From: Chryseosolibacter histidinae
Lineage (GTDB): Bacteria > Bacteroidota > Bacteroidia > Cytophagales > Cyclobacteriaceae
Length of the DNA stretch: 64,000 nt
Assembly: GCF_018598225.1 (NCBI RefSeq)
Contig: NZ_JAHESF010000014.1
Span: 124,001-188,000 of the forward strand
Direction: 5' to 3'
The position numbers and the translations under genes are program-made. The first letter of the stretch is position 1; each line of letters starts with the position of its first letter. Shown piece by piece: positions 15,839 through 26,000 of the stretch. The notes under the pieces were generated by a model. The model saw nothing but the letters and a program-made list of their open reading frames with translations, did not search any database and had not been told where the DNA came from.

Positions 15839-17152
15839 TACACATCTCGGCTGCGCATCATACAACCTCCGGTTTTCATGCTGCCACCATCCTTTTTGCT
15901 CAAGGGCGGGATGGTGATGGTTGGGATTGCTTGATAAGGCGCGCAAAAAATCAACAAGCGGTGTTGGCTCCGGGGTGCCGGTGCGCAGATCGAAGGCCCC
16001 GTGCTCGTAATGATCGTTTGGTTTGGTCAGCAGTTGGTTCCATCCATAGGAGCCCAGCAGTGCCCAGGCTGTAACGGCGGGAATGTTGAGCCCTTCGTTG
16101 TTCAGCGTCACGCAAATATCCCAGACTTCCTTAAACCACCGGATCTGGTCATCGTTGTGTCCATTGATATGAACCTCCGTTACCGCGATGGGAATGTTGT
16201 ATCGCTCCCAGCACTCCTTCAGCAACACTTTCAACCCTGAAGGCGACGGATGGTTCACCCGCATGGCCTCCACATCGGCATACCGGTGCTTGTGGTTGCC
16301 GCCCCAATAGTGCTCCGGATACAGCTTGAACTTCTGGTCGAGGAACCGCTCCGACGTAAGATAGTGATCGGCGCCGATCAGGTCAGGGGTGCAGGGATTG
16401 TCCAGGAAAAAATTCAGCATCCTGTCGGGCACCTTCAGCCATTTGAAATAATCCCACAGGGCATGATCCCGATTAAGCAAGCCGGACAAAATATCGAAGG
16501 TAAGCCACCGTCTTTCGTTTTCGAAATCGGCCTGGTATTGAAGCAACGAGGTGCTGTAAGTTTTGCTCAGGTCTTCGGTCTGCAGCAACCTGGCATCGGG
16601 GTTGATCTTGCGGATCTCCGCCATGGCCAGCACAATGGCCTTCATCTGGTTTAACAAAATTACGGCGAACGCGCCGGCCCTTTTACGATGCGGATACCAT
16701 AGACCATACAACCCGCTGAACCTTGCTGTGGTCAGCGGCTCATTGATGGGTGTGTACCACTCGAGCCATGGAAATTTCTCCGCCACACTTCCGGCATACG
16801 CCGCAAAAAGATCGGGAAGATCAGGGCTCATCAGGCTGGTGAACGACGGACCGTTGCCGTGATGCATGAGTCCGGCAATAGGTTTGATACGATGTCTGTT
16901 CAGGGCGTTGAGCTGCCGTTCTGTCCATGACCAGTCGATGGTTGCATGAGGCGAAAACTGGTGCCGTTCCCAGATCACCGGGTACCGGATGGCGCGGATG
17001 CCTGTTGCAGCAAAACGTTCGATATCCGCTTCACCCCGCTGGTAATGCCCGGTGTAGTGAAGCTGGTCCATGAACAGATCGCCCACCCTGTTAAACGAAC
17101 ACTCTATCCCACCCCAGATCTCAGGTATGCAGCTGGAAGACCTTTTGTCCAT
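15803..17152 (-). CDS. GH1-like glycoside hydrolase, last gene of a galactofuranose-linked operon
   Basis: This 449-residue cytosolic protein is related to family 1 beta-glycosidases. The acid/base motif is WYTPINEPLTT and the nucleophile motif is AVTEVHING. Conserved AIRYPVIWER and HHGN near the start also fit. Its start overlaps the end of glf by 32 bases, so it is co-translated with UDP-galactopyranose mutase and a glycosyltransferase. That setting suggests a role in making or editing a surface glycan rather than catabolism. The C-terminal residues VASCRLPVAS are encoded by heptad repeats, so the stop codon was probably acquired inside the array. Confidence 0.8.
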   Translation of the reverse strand: MDKRSSSCIPEIWGGIECSFNRVGDLFMDQLHYTGHYQRGEADIERFAATGIRAIRYPVIWERHQFSPHATIDWSWTERQLNALNRHRIKPIAGLMHHGNGPSFTSLMSPDLPDLFAAYAGSVAEKFPWLEWYTPINEPLTTARFSGLYGLWYPHRKRAGAFAVILLNQMKAIVLAMAEIRKINPDARLLQTEDLSKTYSTSLLQYQADFENERRWLTFDILSGLLNRDHALWDYFKWLKVPDRMLNFFLDNPCTPDLIGADHYLTSERFLDQKFKLYPEHYWGGNHKHRYADVEAMRVNHPSPSGLKVLLKECWERYNIPIAVTEVHINGHNDDQIRWFKEVWDICVTLNNEGLNIPAVTAWALLGSYGWNQLLTKPNDHYEHGAFDLRTGTPEPTPLVDFLRALSSNPNHHHPALEQKGWWQHENRRLYDAQPRCVTVASCRLPVAS

Positions 17153-18260
17153 TCACATGTTTTTCGGACTGACGTTGCGTGATCTTCTCGAACAGCGATA
17201 AAGATTGGGCAACCACCTGATCCATGTTGTAATAACGATAAGTAGCCAGTCTGCCTGTAAAATATGTATTGGTCATTGCGTTGGCCAGCTGCTGATACTT
17301 CTTGTAGATCTCCGCGTTCTCCGGCCGTGGTATCGGGTAATAGGGATCGCCATCGGCCTGCGGGTATTCATACACCACAGAAGTTTTCGGATGCTTCTGA
17401 CCCGTCAGGTATTTGAACTCCGTGATCCGCGTATAGGCATGCTCGTTGGGAAAGTTGATGGTGCCCGTAGACTGGAAAACATCGGATTCTATGGTTTCGA
17501 ACTTGAATTCGATAGACCTGTAGGGAAGCCTTCCGTAACAATAGTTGAAGAAGCTGTCGATCGGCCCGGTGTAGATCATGTTCCTGTAAGGGATCACATC
17601 GATGATCTCTTTGTAGTCGGTGTTGAGCATGATCTTGATGTTGGGATGCGAGAGCATCTTCTGGAACATGCGCGTATAACCGAACAGCGGCATCGCCTGG
17701 TATGTATCGGTGAAGTAGCGGTCGTCGCGGTTAGTACGTGTAGGCACGCGCGCGGTTACCGATGCATCGAGCTCGGAGGGATCGAGATCCCATTGCTTAC
17801 GCGTATATCCCCTGAAGAATTTCTCATACAGCTCCCGGCCCACCTTGCTCACCACCACGTCTTCGGAGGTGATGATCCGATCGATCTTCTCTGCCTTTGA
17901 TTCGAAGAAATCGTTCAGCTGGTGACAGCTGAGCTGAAGGCCGTAAAGCTTATTGATGGTGTTCAGGTTGATGGGAATGGGCACCAGCTGCCCGTCAACG
18001 CTGGCCAGCACCCGATGCTCATAGGGACGCCACGCCGTAAAATGGCCCAGATAATCGAAAACCTTTTTCGAATTGGTGTGAAATATGTGAGGGCCGTATT
18101 TATGGATGAGGATACCATCCTTGTTATAATAGTCGTAAGCGTTTCCTCCTATATGATCACGTTGGTCTATAATTAAAACTTTTTGGTCTGCGATAGAAGC
18201 CAGCCGCTCTGCCAGAACACTTCCGGCGAAACCGGCCCCTACAATCAAAAAATCAAACAT
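17121..18260 (-). CDS. glf: UDP-galactopyranose mutase
   Basis: This 379-residue flavoenzyme converts UDP-galactopyranose to UDP-galactofuranose, the donor for galactofuranose-containing surface glycans. The FAD motif VGAGFAGSVLAE is at the N-terminus, followed by HIGGNAYDYY and GPHIFHTN. Later marks include FRGYTRKQW, RDDRYFTDTYQAMP and the C-terminal GRLATYRYYNMDQ, all typical of bacterial Glf; the length is normal. It overlaps the preceding glycosyltransferase by eight bases and the following GH1-like gene by 32, forming a tight three-gene operon. Confidence 0.95.
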   Translation of the reverse strand: MFDFLIVGAGFAGSVLAERLASIADQKVLIIDQRDHIGGNAYDYYNKDGILIHKYGPHIFHTNSKKVFDYLGHFTAWRPYEHRVLASVDGQLVPIPINLNTINKLYGLQLSCHQLNDFFESKAEKIDRIITSEDVVVSKVGRELYEKFFRGYTRKQWDLDPSELDASVTARVPTRTNRDDRYFTDTYQAMPLFGYTRMFQKMLSHPNIKIMLNTDYKEIIDVIPYRNMIYTGPIDSFFNYCYGRLPYRSIEFKFETIESDVFQSTGTINFPNEHAYTRITEFKYLTGQKHPKTSVVYEYPQADGDPYYPIPRPENAEIYKKYQQLANAMTNTYFTGRLATYRYYNMDQVVAQSLSLFEKITQRQSEKHVNGQKVFQLHT

Positions 18261-19404
18261 ATACTTGCTCCTTTACATTAGTGGTTCGTTTCAGTTTATC
18301 GTTCAGTTTTCTTGTAATCAAATACATCATACGTTGCCAGGTTTTATCCCAGGAGTTCTGGGAAAGAAATTCATTGACGTGCTGCAGCCACTCATCACGG
18401 TCTGTATTTTCCAGTTCTAATGATGCAACTCTTACAAATTCTTCAGGAGTGCCTGCAATGTTCACCAAGCCGTTCCGTCCGTACTGACGCAGCACGTCGA
18501 TGATCGGCGTTGAGATCACAGGCCTTCCGGCAGCCAGGTATTCCGGTGTTTTCGTAGGGCTTATGTAACGGGTCGACTCATTATGCGCAAATGGCATCAT
18601 GGCGATATCCCATCCGGAAATGTAGGAAGGCAGTTCGCTATATTGTTTCATGCCCAGGTAATGGATGTTGGGCAGCTTCGGCAACGTATCCGGACTGATC
18701 TTGGCCGTGGGGCCGATCATCACGAGATGCCACTCGGGCTTACGTCTTGCAATGCCCTCGATCAGTGAAAGATCAATGCGCTCGTCGATCACGCCAAAGT
18801 ACCCGATCCGCGGATGCGGGATACCGGCCTGATCAGAAGGATCAACGGTATAGAGCCTTGCCTTGAAGTAGTGTTCTGTATCGATGCTGCTCGGGAACGG
18901 ATGAACATCAGGGTGACGGTGCTTCTTTGCCTCGTACAGGCTATAGCCTCCGGTAAATACCATGTCGGCCTTTGTAAAGAGCTCGTTCTCCTTGTCTTTC
19001 AAACACTGCGGAGCGAACTTGAAAGCCGAGAGCTCATCCATACAATCATATATTGTCATGGCTGGATTGAACTGATCGCTCACGTTCAGCATCATAGGTG
19101 TATAGTACCAGAAGATATAATCGGTGATGTTGCGTTCGATGAACAGGCCCGATATCAATTCCTTCTGGTGCGCAATGGCCGCGTCGTCGCGCAGGCCTTC
19201 CCTCAGGTGAGGCACCACCACCCACAGGTTTTCGGCGGGGGTTGAGATGTCGAGATAGTCAGCCGATGCATCGAACAAAGGCTCCTCGATAAAATAAACT
19301 TTAAAATGCCTTGCAAACCTGCTCAACAAATGCTGAGGTCTCTGGTACACGAAGTTCCAACGCAGGTGTGAGAAGCATACAAGGTGGGTGATAGCCGTTG
19401 TCAT
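18253..19404 (-). CDS. Glycosyltransferase (GT-B, group 1-like)
   Basis: This 383-residue protein is the first gene of the operon. It begins with HLVCFSHLRWNFVYQRPQHLL, a signature of a glycosyltransferase group often found with Glf. The C-terminal GT-B half shows GYFGVIDERIDLSLI, HYLGMKQYSELPSYI and the donor-site stretch STRYISPTKTPEYLAAGRPVI. It probably transfers a sugar, possibly galactofuranose made by the next gene product, to a surface or storage glycan. The acceptor is unknown. No membrane segment is seen. Confidence 0.87.
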   Translation of the reverse strand: MTTAITHLVCFSHLRWNFVYQRPQHLLSRFARHFKVYFIEEPLFDASADYLDISTPAENLWVVVPHLREGLRDDAAIAHQKELISGLFIERNITDYIFWYYTPMMLNVSDQFNPAMTIYDCMDELSAFKFAPQCLKDKENELFTKADMVFTGGYSLYEAKKHRHPDVHPFPSSIDTEHYFKARLYTVDPSDQAGIPHPRIGYFGVIDERIDLSLIEGIARRKPEWHLVMIGPTAKISPDTLPKLPNIHYLGMKQYSELPSYISGWDIAMMPFAHNESTRYISPTKTPEYLAAGRPVISTPIIDVLRQYGRNGLVNIAGTPEEFVRVASLELENTDRDEWLQHVNEFLSQNSWDKTWQRMMYLITRKLNDKLKRTTNVKEQVYV

Positions 19405-19631
19405 AAGGATAAATTTGTAACGTTTATAATGATATTCTTATGCCAGAGTTTTATCCGCTGCTTTTGGTTCTTAACCGGTAGTTTAATGTGTAATTAAATA
19501 CCCATGAACCCGGCTTGGGGAAGAAAAAATGCGCGTATTTGCCACTGTAAACGCCACTTTTGACCGTCTGCCCGCTGCTTGCCGCAAGGTCGTACGGCCG
19601 CTTGCCAACGGCTGACAATATGACCTTAAAA

Positions 19632-19661
19632 CAAAAAAAGCCTCCTTCATTTCAGGAGGCT
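19632..19661 (-). terminator. Terminator of the DUF4142 gene
   Basis: Stem AGCCTCCT (19639-19646) with AGGAGGCT (19654-19661) around a seven-base loop. On the minus strand a T7 run follows. It lies about 40 bases after the stop codon at 19702. Confidence 0.88.
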
Positions 19662-19701
19662 CCAGCCTTGTTCAATTATAGTCAGATCCGTTAGAACATA
19701 C

Positions 19702-20298
19702 CTAGGTGTTGGTGTCTTTGATCTTGTCATGAACCATCTTCAGATGGTCGCGGTGATTTCTCAGAACAGGAAGTGTTTTGCTGATCCATGCTTTAAGCTC
19801 GGCATCCTCCGTTTTTTCCATCCGGTTCTCGAACTTGCGGATAGACTCGTCGTGCCGGTCGATCATTTCGTTGCACCACTTTTTATCAAAGTCTTTTCCG
19901 GCCTCGTCACTGAACCTTTCAGTTTTTCTCCTTGCTTCATCATCTTCTTCAACTGGAACAGTGATGGACTTCGACTGCGCCAGTGTTTTCAGCTCGTTCA
20001 ATGCCTTGGTGTGATCTTCCACCATCATGGCAGCGGCTTTCTTCACTTCAGGGTTGGCAGACCGTTGTGTGGCAAGACCTGCAAATTTTATTTCACCGTA
20101 GTTGGCGGCAACGGTATTGGCCACGAAGTCCGCATCGTTCTCCATGCTCTTATCGTCAAACTTTTCGTCGTTCGCTTCTTCAGCCACTTCCTTGCTGTCT
20201 TCATTGTCATTTGTGTCACTGTCGCTCTCTCTCCTGGTATCACAGGCAAGCATCAGCACCAGGGAAGCCAATGTCAATATTCTGAAAATCCGTTTCAT
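19702..20298 (-). CDS. DUF4142 lipoprotein
   Basis: This 198-residue lipoprotein has a lipobox at LMLAC (residues 15-19). After an acidic linker (DSDTNDNEDSKEVAEE) comes a helical DUF4142 domain with DADFVANTVAANYGEI, a VKKAAAMMVEDHTKALNEL helix and a C-terminal HRDHLKMVH. DUF4142 proteins have a ferritin-like four-helix shape and are common in Bacteroidota envelopes. Their function is not established, and no metal-binding set of residues is obvious here. It is transcribed divergently from the DNA ligase gene. Confidence 0.88.
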   Translation of the reverse strand: MKRIFRILTLASLVLMLACDTRRESDSDTNDNEDSKEVAEEANDEKFDDKSMENDADFVANTVAANYGEIKFAGLATQRSANPEVKKAAAMMVEDHTKALNELKTLAQSKSITVPVEEDDEARRKTERFSDEAGKDFDKKWCNEMIDRHDESIRKFENRMEKTEDAELKAWISKTLPVLRNHRDHLKMVHDKIKDTNT

Positions 20299-20502
20299 AA
20301 AAATTGGTTTTTAGTTTCTGAAGGGCATGGAAAAACCATTCCAACGCGCTGAACAGGCGAAGAGGTCGTGCCCCTTGCATCAACTGCTGTTTCGAATGTG
20401 TAACTTCGTACACATTAAAAGGCTGCTATCGGTCGCTCACCGGCGCATGACAGCCAATGCAAGGCATGTGTTTTTGAGAATAAGACTCAATTGATCAGCA
20501 CC

Positions 20503-21648
20503 ATGAAACTGACTCGCAGCCGCATCAAACGCAAAACATCACGTGATACTGCAGACGCATCGCACGACAACGCTTATCAAAAAAGTTTAGCGGAAAACCG
20601 GATGCGATCAGTTCGCGGCAGCGGCAGGATCAAACTCACCGACTACATCACACCCATGCTGGCGAGCGTTGGCGACAGTGCTTTCGACGACGAGCAGTGG
20701 ATCTTCGAGATCAAGTGGGACGGATACCGGGCCGTTGCAGAGATCGGCGACACCGTGAGGTTGTACTCGCGCAACGGTCTCTCGTTCCTGCCCTTGTATC
20801 CGGCAGTAGCGGAGGCGCTCAGCAAGATCAAAACCCATGCAGTGCTCGATGGTGAGATCGTTGCCCTGAACAAGCAAAACAAACCCGACTTTCAAAAACT
20901 GCAGCAGTATGACAGCCACCGATCGCTTCGCCTTGTCTATTACGTCTTCGACTGTCTCTTTTACAAGGGGAAATCGCTGATGCATCTGCCTGTGACTGAA
21001 CGAAAAAAATACGCACAGAAAGCGATCGCCGGCAGCAGCAGCATGATCAAATACTCGGATCATATACAGCAATGGGGGAAAGAGGTTTTTGCCAAGGCGG
21101 CGGAGATGGGTCTCGAAGGAGTCATCGCCAAAAGAGCCGACAGCTTATACACGCCCGGGAAACGAACCCGCGACTGGCTGAAGATCAAACATCACAACAT
21201 CCAGGAAGCGATCATTGCCGGGTATACGGCACCACGCGAAAGCCGTCCGTACTTCGGAGCGCTGGTGCTGGCCGTGATGGATCACGGTAAGCTCAGGTAC
21301 ATCGGCCATACGGGCACCGGCTTCACACAGGAGACGCTGAAGACCATGTACAAAAAATTGCAGGAGTTGAAAAGGCCAACCTCCCCTTTCGATCAAAAGA
21401 TCGCTGTGAATTCTCCCGTCACCTGGGTAGAACCCGCGCTGGTGTGCAACATCAAATACTCAGAAGTTACAGAAGATGGAATACTGCGACATCCTGTTTT
21501 TATGGGGCTTCGCATCGACAAAGCTCCTGAGGAGACAACCGTAACGGATGTTCTGCCAAAAAAACAAAAAGCTGCCGCAACGAAAGTTGCCAGGAACACG
21601 GTCGCGCCACCCGCAGAAAAAAAACAGCGAAAAAAACCGATCTCGTGA
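20503..21648 (+). CDS. Stand-alone ATP-dependent DNA ligase (LigD ligase-domain type)
   Basis: This protein of about 381 residues carries the nucleotidyltransferase motif FEIKWDGYRA, with adenylated Lys71 counted from the ATG at 20503. Further ligase motifs are RLYSRNGLSF (III), VLDGEIVAL (IIIa), EGVIAKRADSLYTPGKR (IV) and DWLKIKH (V), followed by an OB-fold with GFTQETL. The basic C-terminal tail (KKQRKKPIS) probably binds DNA. It corresponds to the ligase part of LigD, but the polymerase and phosphoesterase domains and a Ku gene are absent from the window. The upstream TTG at 20491 is rejected. Confidence 0.92.
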   Translation: MKLTRSRIKRKTSRDTADASHDNAYQKSLAENRMRSVRGSGRIKLTDYITPMLASVGDSAFDDEQWIFEIKWDGYRAVAEIGDTVRLYSRNGLSFLPLYPAVAEALSKIKTHAVLDGEIVALNKQNKPDFQKLQQYDSHRSLRLVYYVFDCLFYKGKSLMHLPVTERKKYAQKAIAGSSSMIKYSDHIQQWGKEVFAKAAEMGLEGVIAKRADSLYTPGKRTRDWLKIKHHNIQEAIIAGYTAPRESRPYFGALVLAVMDHGKLRYIGHTGTGFTQETLKTMYKKLQELKRPTSPFDQKIAVNSPVTWVEPALVCNIKYSEVTEDGILRHPVFMGLRIDKAPEETTVTDVLPKKQKAAATKVARNTVAPPAEKKQRKKPIS

Positions 21649-21752
21649 AATGCCTCAAAACCTGGGCGCGTACTGCGTTGTAACACATAGTGAGGCACAA
21701 CATGGTTAAAAAACTTACATGGGGTAGCCAATAAGTATCCATCGGCTCCTTT

Positions 21753-23075
21753 TTGTCGCTTATTTTGACTAATTTTCGTGTCCTACTAGCCCTTGATTAT
21801 ACGTTGAAACACTTTTGGAAATGCCTCTTGCTGGCATTGATGTTTTTACCCGAGGTTGTCGACGCACAGAACATCTATGCGCGGAAAGGCTTTCTCGATC
21901 TCAGGCAATGGGATTTTGAGCAAAGCCACATCCCGCTCAACGGCGAATGGGAGTTCTATATGAGCGAGCTGATCGCACCCAACGACTTCAGCAACAAAGT
22001 AAAATTTCCTCAAGATTATATCGACTTTCCGGCTACCTGGAATGAGCTCAGCAGGGGGCGCAGGCCTGGCGACGGCTATGCCACGTACCACCTGAAAGTG
22101 CTGATCAAAGCACCGGCCTCGCTGGCGCTGGAGCTTCCTCACTTCTATTCGAATTACAACCTGTGGATCAACGCGGAGCTGATCGCCGCCAACGGGCAGG
22201 TAGGTACCACAGAAAAAACATCGAAGCCGCAATGGCGCCCACAGACCGTTAGTTTCAACGCTACCTCCGATACACTCGACATTGTGATCCAGGCGTCGAA
22301 CTTTCATCACGCCAAAGGTGGTGTAAGGGAACTGTTGCTGCTGGGCGACGCCAGGAAGCTGGAGTTCAAGAAAAAAGTTGCCAGCATCAGCAACCTTACG
22401 GAATTCGGTGGCCTTGCCGTTACCACGCTGTTCTTCGTTTTCCTGTTCCTGTTCTCACGCCCTGAAAGGTCACTGCTTTACTTCGCAGGATTGTGCCTCA
22501 CATGGGCTATCCGGTCAATGTTCTCCAACCGGTACGTTGCCATTTCGTTCTTTCCCGATTTCCCCTGGGAGATCTGCGTCAAGATCGAATACATTACCCT
22601 TTACCTGATGATGATCATGGCCATTCTTTTCATTGCCAGGCTTTTTAAGAACGAAGTGAACTCGGCATCCAAATATCTTTTCTGCCTGTTCAACAGCATC
22701 TTTATATTGTTAACGTTGTTCTTCACAGCTTCACTGTACACACAGTTCCTGCCGGTTTACCTTTCCTTTGCTGCCGTGCTGCTCGTGTACGTGGTGTACA
22801 TCCTCATCCGGGCTCTCGTCTATGAGCGCGAAGGTGTGTGGTTCATGATCAGCTGCATGTTCCTGGGCGTGATCATGTTCTCTTACGACATCGTTTCCTA
22901 CCAGGGGTTTGCCACCTTCAACCCGGTGATCCTCAGCGTAGGTTATTTTATCATGTACATGCTCATGGGCGTCGGCCTGCTCTTCCAGCTTGGGTACCTG
23001 AAAAGGCCAACAGGTCACGTGAGTGTGCTCACGTACGAAGACCTGTATGGTGATGGTAAAAAAGAGAAACGTTAA
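21753..23075 (+). CDS. 7TM-DISM receptor without an output domain
   Basis: This is a 440-residue membrane protein. After a signal peptide comes a jelly-roll extracellular domain (about residues 35-205; INGEWEFY-like LNGEWEFYMSEL, YATYHLKV, YNLWINAELIAANG), which resembles the sugar-binding domain of GH2 enzymes and is known as 7TMR-DISMED. Seven membrane segments follow (about 215-425). The protein ends after only about 15 cytosolic residues, so it lacks the usual histidine kinase or GGDEF domain. It may signal through a partner. The start is TTG: either 21753, or more likely 21804, which gives a better signal peptide. Confidence 0.8.
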   Translation: MSLILTNFRVLLALDYTLKHFWKCLLLALMFLPEVVDAQNIYARKGFLDLRQWDFEQSHIPLNGEWEFYMSELIAPNDFSNKVKFPQDYIDFPATWNELSRGRRPGDGYATYHLKVLIKAPASLALELPHFYSNYNLWINAELIAANGQVGTTEKTSKPQWRPQTVSFNATSDTLDIVIQASNFHHAKGGVRELLLLGDARKLEFKKKVASISNLTEFGGLAVTTLFFVFLFLFSRPERSLLYFAGLCLTWAIRSMFSNRYVAISFFPDFPWEICVKIEYITLYLMMIMAILFIARLFKNEVNSASKYLFCLFNSIFILLTLFFTASLYTQFLPVYLSFAAVLLVYVVYILIRALVYEREGVWFMISCMFLGVIMFSYDIVSYQGFATFNPVILSVGYFIMYMLMGVGLLFQLGYLKRPTGHVSVLTYEDLYGDGKKEKR

Positions 23076-23079
23076 AAGA

Positions 23080-26000
23080 TCACCTGACAAGCTGAAGCCA
23101 GCTTTTGCAGGCATCGTGATCCTGCACGGAGATCTCGTAATAGTAAACACCTGCCGCCAGCCCCTCGCCTGACCAGTCGTACTGGTAATCATCGTTCTTG
23201 TATAATACAGTACCCCAGCGGTTGTAGATGGTGACCGAAGTTTTGAAACCGAAATCCGCCGGTGTGACGCCCTCGGTGTTTCCGTATTGCACGGTGAGCA
23301 CGTCGTTCAGTCCCTCCGAGCCCGAAGGTGTAATGACATTCGGAACCTTGACGGTAAAAATAGGAACATCAGCCGTCTTCTCATACACGCAGCCGTAGCG
23401 CGCTGCCACCAGGCGCACGCGGTAGACGCCATCTGCTTCATAATGATGGTCGGCTTGTGGCACATCGGAGGTCTGGCCGTCGCCAAAATCAAAGAACATG
23501 GTGTCATCGCTCCTCAGGCTGTCGGTAAGATTGGTGAGGCGTACGAAGGGACGGTCGAAACAACCCGACTGCCTGGCAATTTGAAAACTTGTGTTGATGG
23601 CTGGCACCACGTTGATGCGCACACTGTCGTCATAAAAACAACCGTTGTGCGCCGTGACCCTTACAAAATACGTGGTGGTATCAGCCGGGCTTACTACCGG
23701 GTTGGCTTGAGTCGAAACCAGTGTATGATCTCTCGTACGCCAGTCATAAAACACACCCCCATCGGCCTTGAGCTGATACGGTTCGCCTGCACACACGTGA
23801 TCGTTCTCTTGCACGGTGGCATAGATGGTGTTCACCGTTACCACCGTTGATGTGGAATCCACGACCTTACAGGTACCGGGATCGATGGCCTTCAGCTTTA
23901 CGAGGTAGTTGCCTGTGCTGCCATACAGGTGCGTGATGGATGTGAGATCCGTTTTTACAGGCTTCGCTCCGTCTCCCAGGTCCCATTCAAAGGTCTCTCC
24001 TCCCGTGCTGAAATTCTGGAACACGATCGTGTCGCCGAGGCAAATTTTGTTCAGGCCGGGCATGTTCAGCTTTACGGAGTTGGTCTGAATTTTTGCATCC
24101 AGGGAAGAGAGGTCGAACTTGAAGGCTGCGTTGTTGCAGTTCTTGCTCCGGTTCACCCTTGACCATACCCCTGCCGTTGTAGGGAAGTCTGACGTAGGCC
24201 CCTGGGTTTCGTTTAAAGATGTGCACCCGGAACAAACGGCATGATACACGATGCCACCTTTATCGAAACGACTGGTGCCACCATCCACATGGGTACGCGA
24301 TTGATTGCCCCCCAGGTAAGTAGCGTACAGGAGCTTCGAGGCATCATCGGTAAGCACAATGAAATAAAAATCGGAGCCGCTCGTGGTTCTCTGAATGGCA
24401 TCGGGCGTTACCGGCATGCCGCGGGTAGAGCTATTCCAGAATCCACTCTCGCTGTTGATCTCACCGCCCCAGCCTGCCATGTACAGGTTGTTGCATTCAT
24501 TGACCAGGAACGCCGTTGGGGAAATATCGGGTATGATACCGCCTGAGCCGAACACAGTGGAAAAGATCCGGGCATTCAGTGTATGGTTATACTTCTGAAC
24601 AAACTGGCCACTGCGGGGATTACTGAAAATACCGGGAGTCCGGACAAAGCTATTACCGGCGGTGGTTTGACCATACACATACACTTCGTCGTTCTCATCC
24701 AGATCCAGAAAATATACCTGTTCATATGAATTGGTGGGAGCTGTTCCTACAAATGTGCTATTGAGGATCGCCGATCCGTCGGCCGCGATCTTCGCGATCC
24801 ATCCGTCAGCAGTGCCAGCCGAACCCGCTTTTGCAGGCTGAAAGCCACCAGGCGCAGCGGGAAAATCTACACTCGCTGTACCTCCTGCGATAAAGATATC
24901 GCCATGGGAGTCGAGCTTGAGCGTGTAGGCCGCGTCTTCCCGGCTTCCACCGAGATAAGTACCCCACGCTATCTGCGAAAGATCGGGAGAAAGCTTTAAG
25001 AGGACGGCGTCGGTAAGCCCGTTATTATACGTCAGATCGAATCCGTTCGTGAACCCGGGAGGAAAAAAATCGGGAGACGCCGTGACGGAGCTGATATAAA
25101 TATTTCCATTGGCGTCTGTGATCACATCGCCCCTGAGCTCATCGCCGTAGTTGGCCACCATCCACCCGTTGATATCATTCAAACCGTCGTTCTCGGCACC
25201 GCCTAAAAATGTCGAATTGATAAGCATCGTACCCTCGCGGCTGATGCGTGCCACAAAAATATCCGAGCCATTGTCGTAGTCGATCACGTTTCTATTGAAG
25301 TCCCCTCCACCAAAAGACCGGTCGAAAGCTCCCGTCGTGGTTGGAAAATCCGGAGAGCTTGTGGTACCCAATACGATCAGCTCTTCGTTGGCGTTCATCA
25401 CCAGGCTGTGAGGTGATTCTCCAAAATCGCCACCGAGAAACGTGGAATAAAGAAGGTTCGCTCCTGTTGAATCGTATTTCAAAATCCCCACATCGTAATC
25501 GCCACCATACGTGCGCTGGAATGCGCCCACGGTAGTGGTGAAGATGCCGCCGTGTGTGGCCTGGTTGGTCACACCTGACGAATAGAGGTTGCCATGCTCT
25601 CCCGGCGTAGCGGTGCTGCCCCAGTTGTCGGCCGTAAATCCCGAATAAGTGGAGAAGATCAGCAGCGGATCGATGGTAAGCCCGGCGCAGGGATCGTAAC
25701 CTTCCGGGAAACAGAATGAGAGCAGGTTTCCCTGCAGATCGAATTCACAACGCACATATTTCTTTTTACCGTCAACATACTGCCAGGCTACGGGACGTTT
25801 CTCGATGATATCGGCGAGCGACGTTTTGATGGTCAGGTCGCCCTGCGAGATGCGCACGTCATCCGCGCCATCATAGCGCACTGCGATCTGCGACGGGTCA
25901 CCTCCCGGCGCAACAATAAAATCGTACTTCAGATTCGAGCCGGCGGCGTATACTTTGAGATCGACATCGCGGTAGAAAGCAGGGTACAACATGCCACTGT

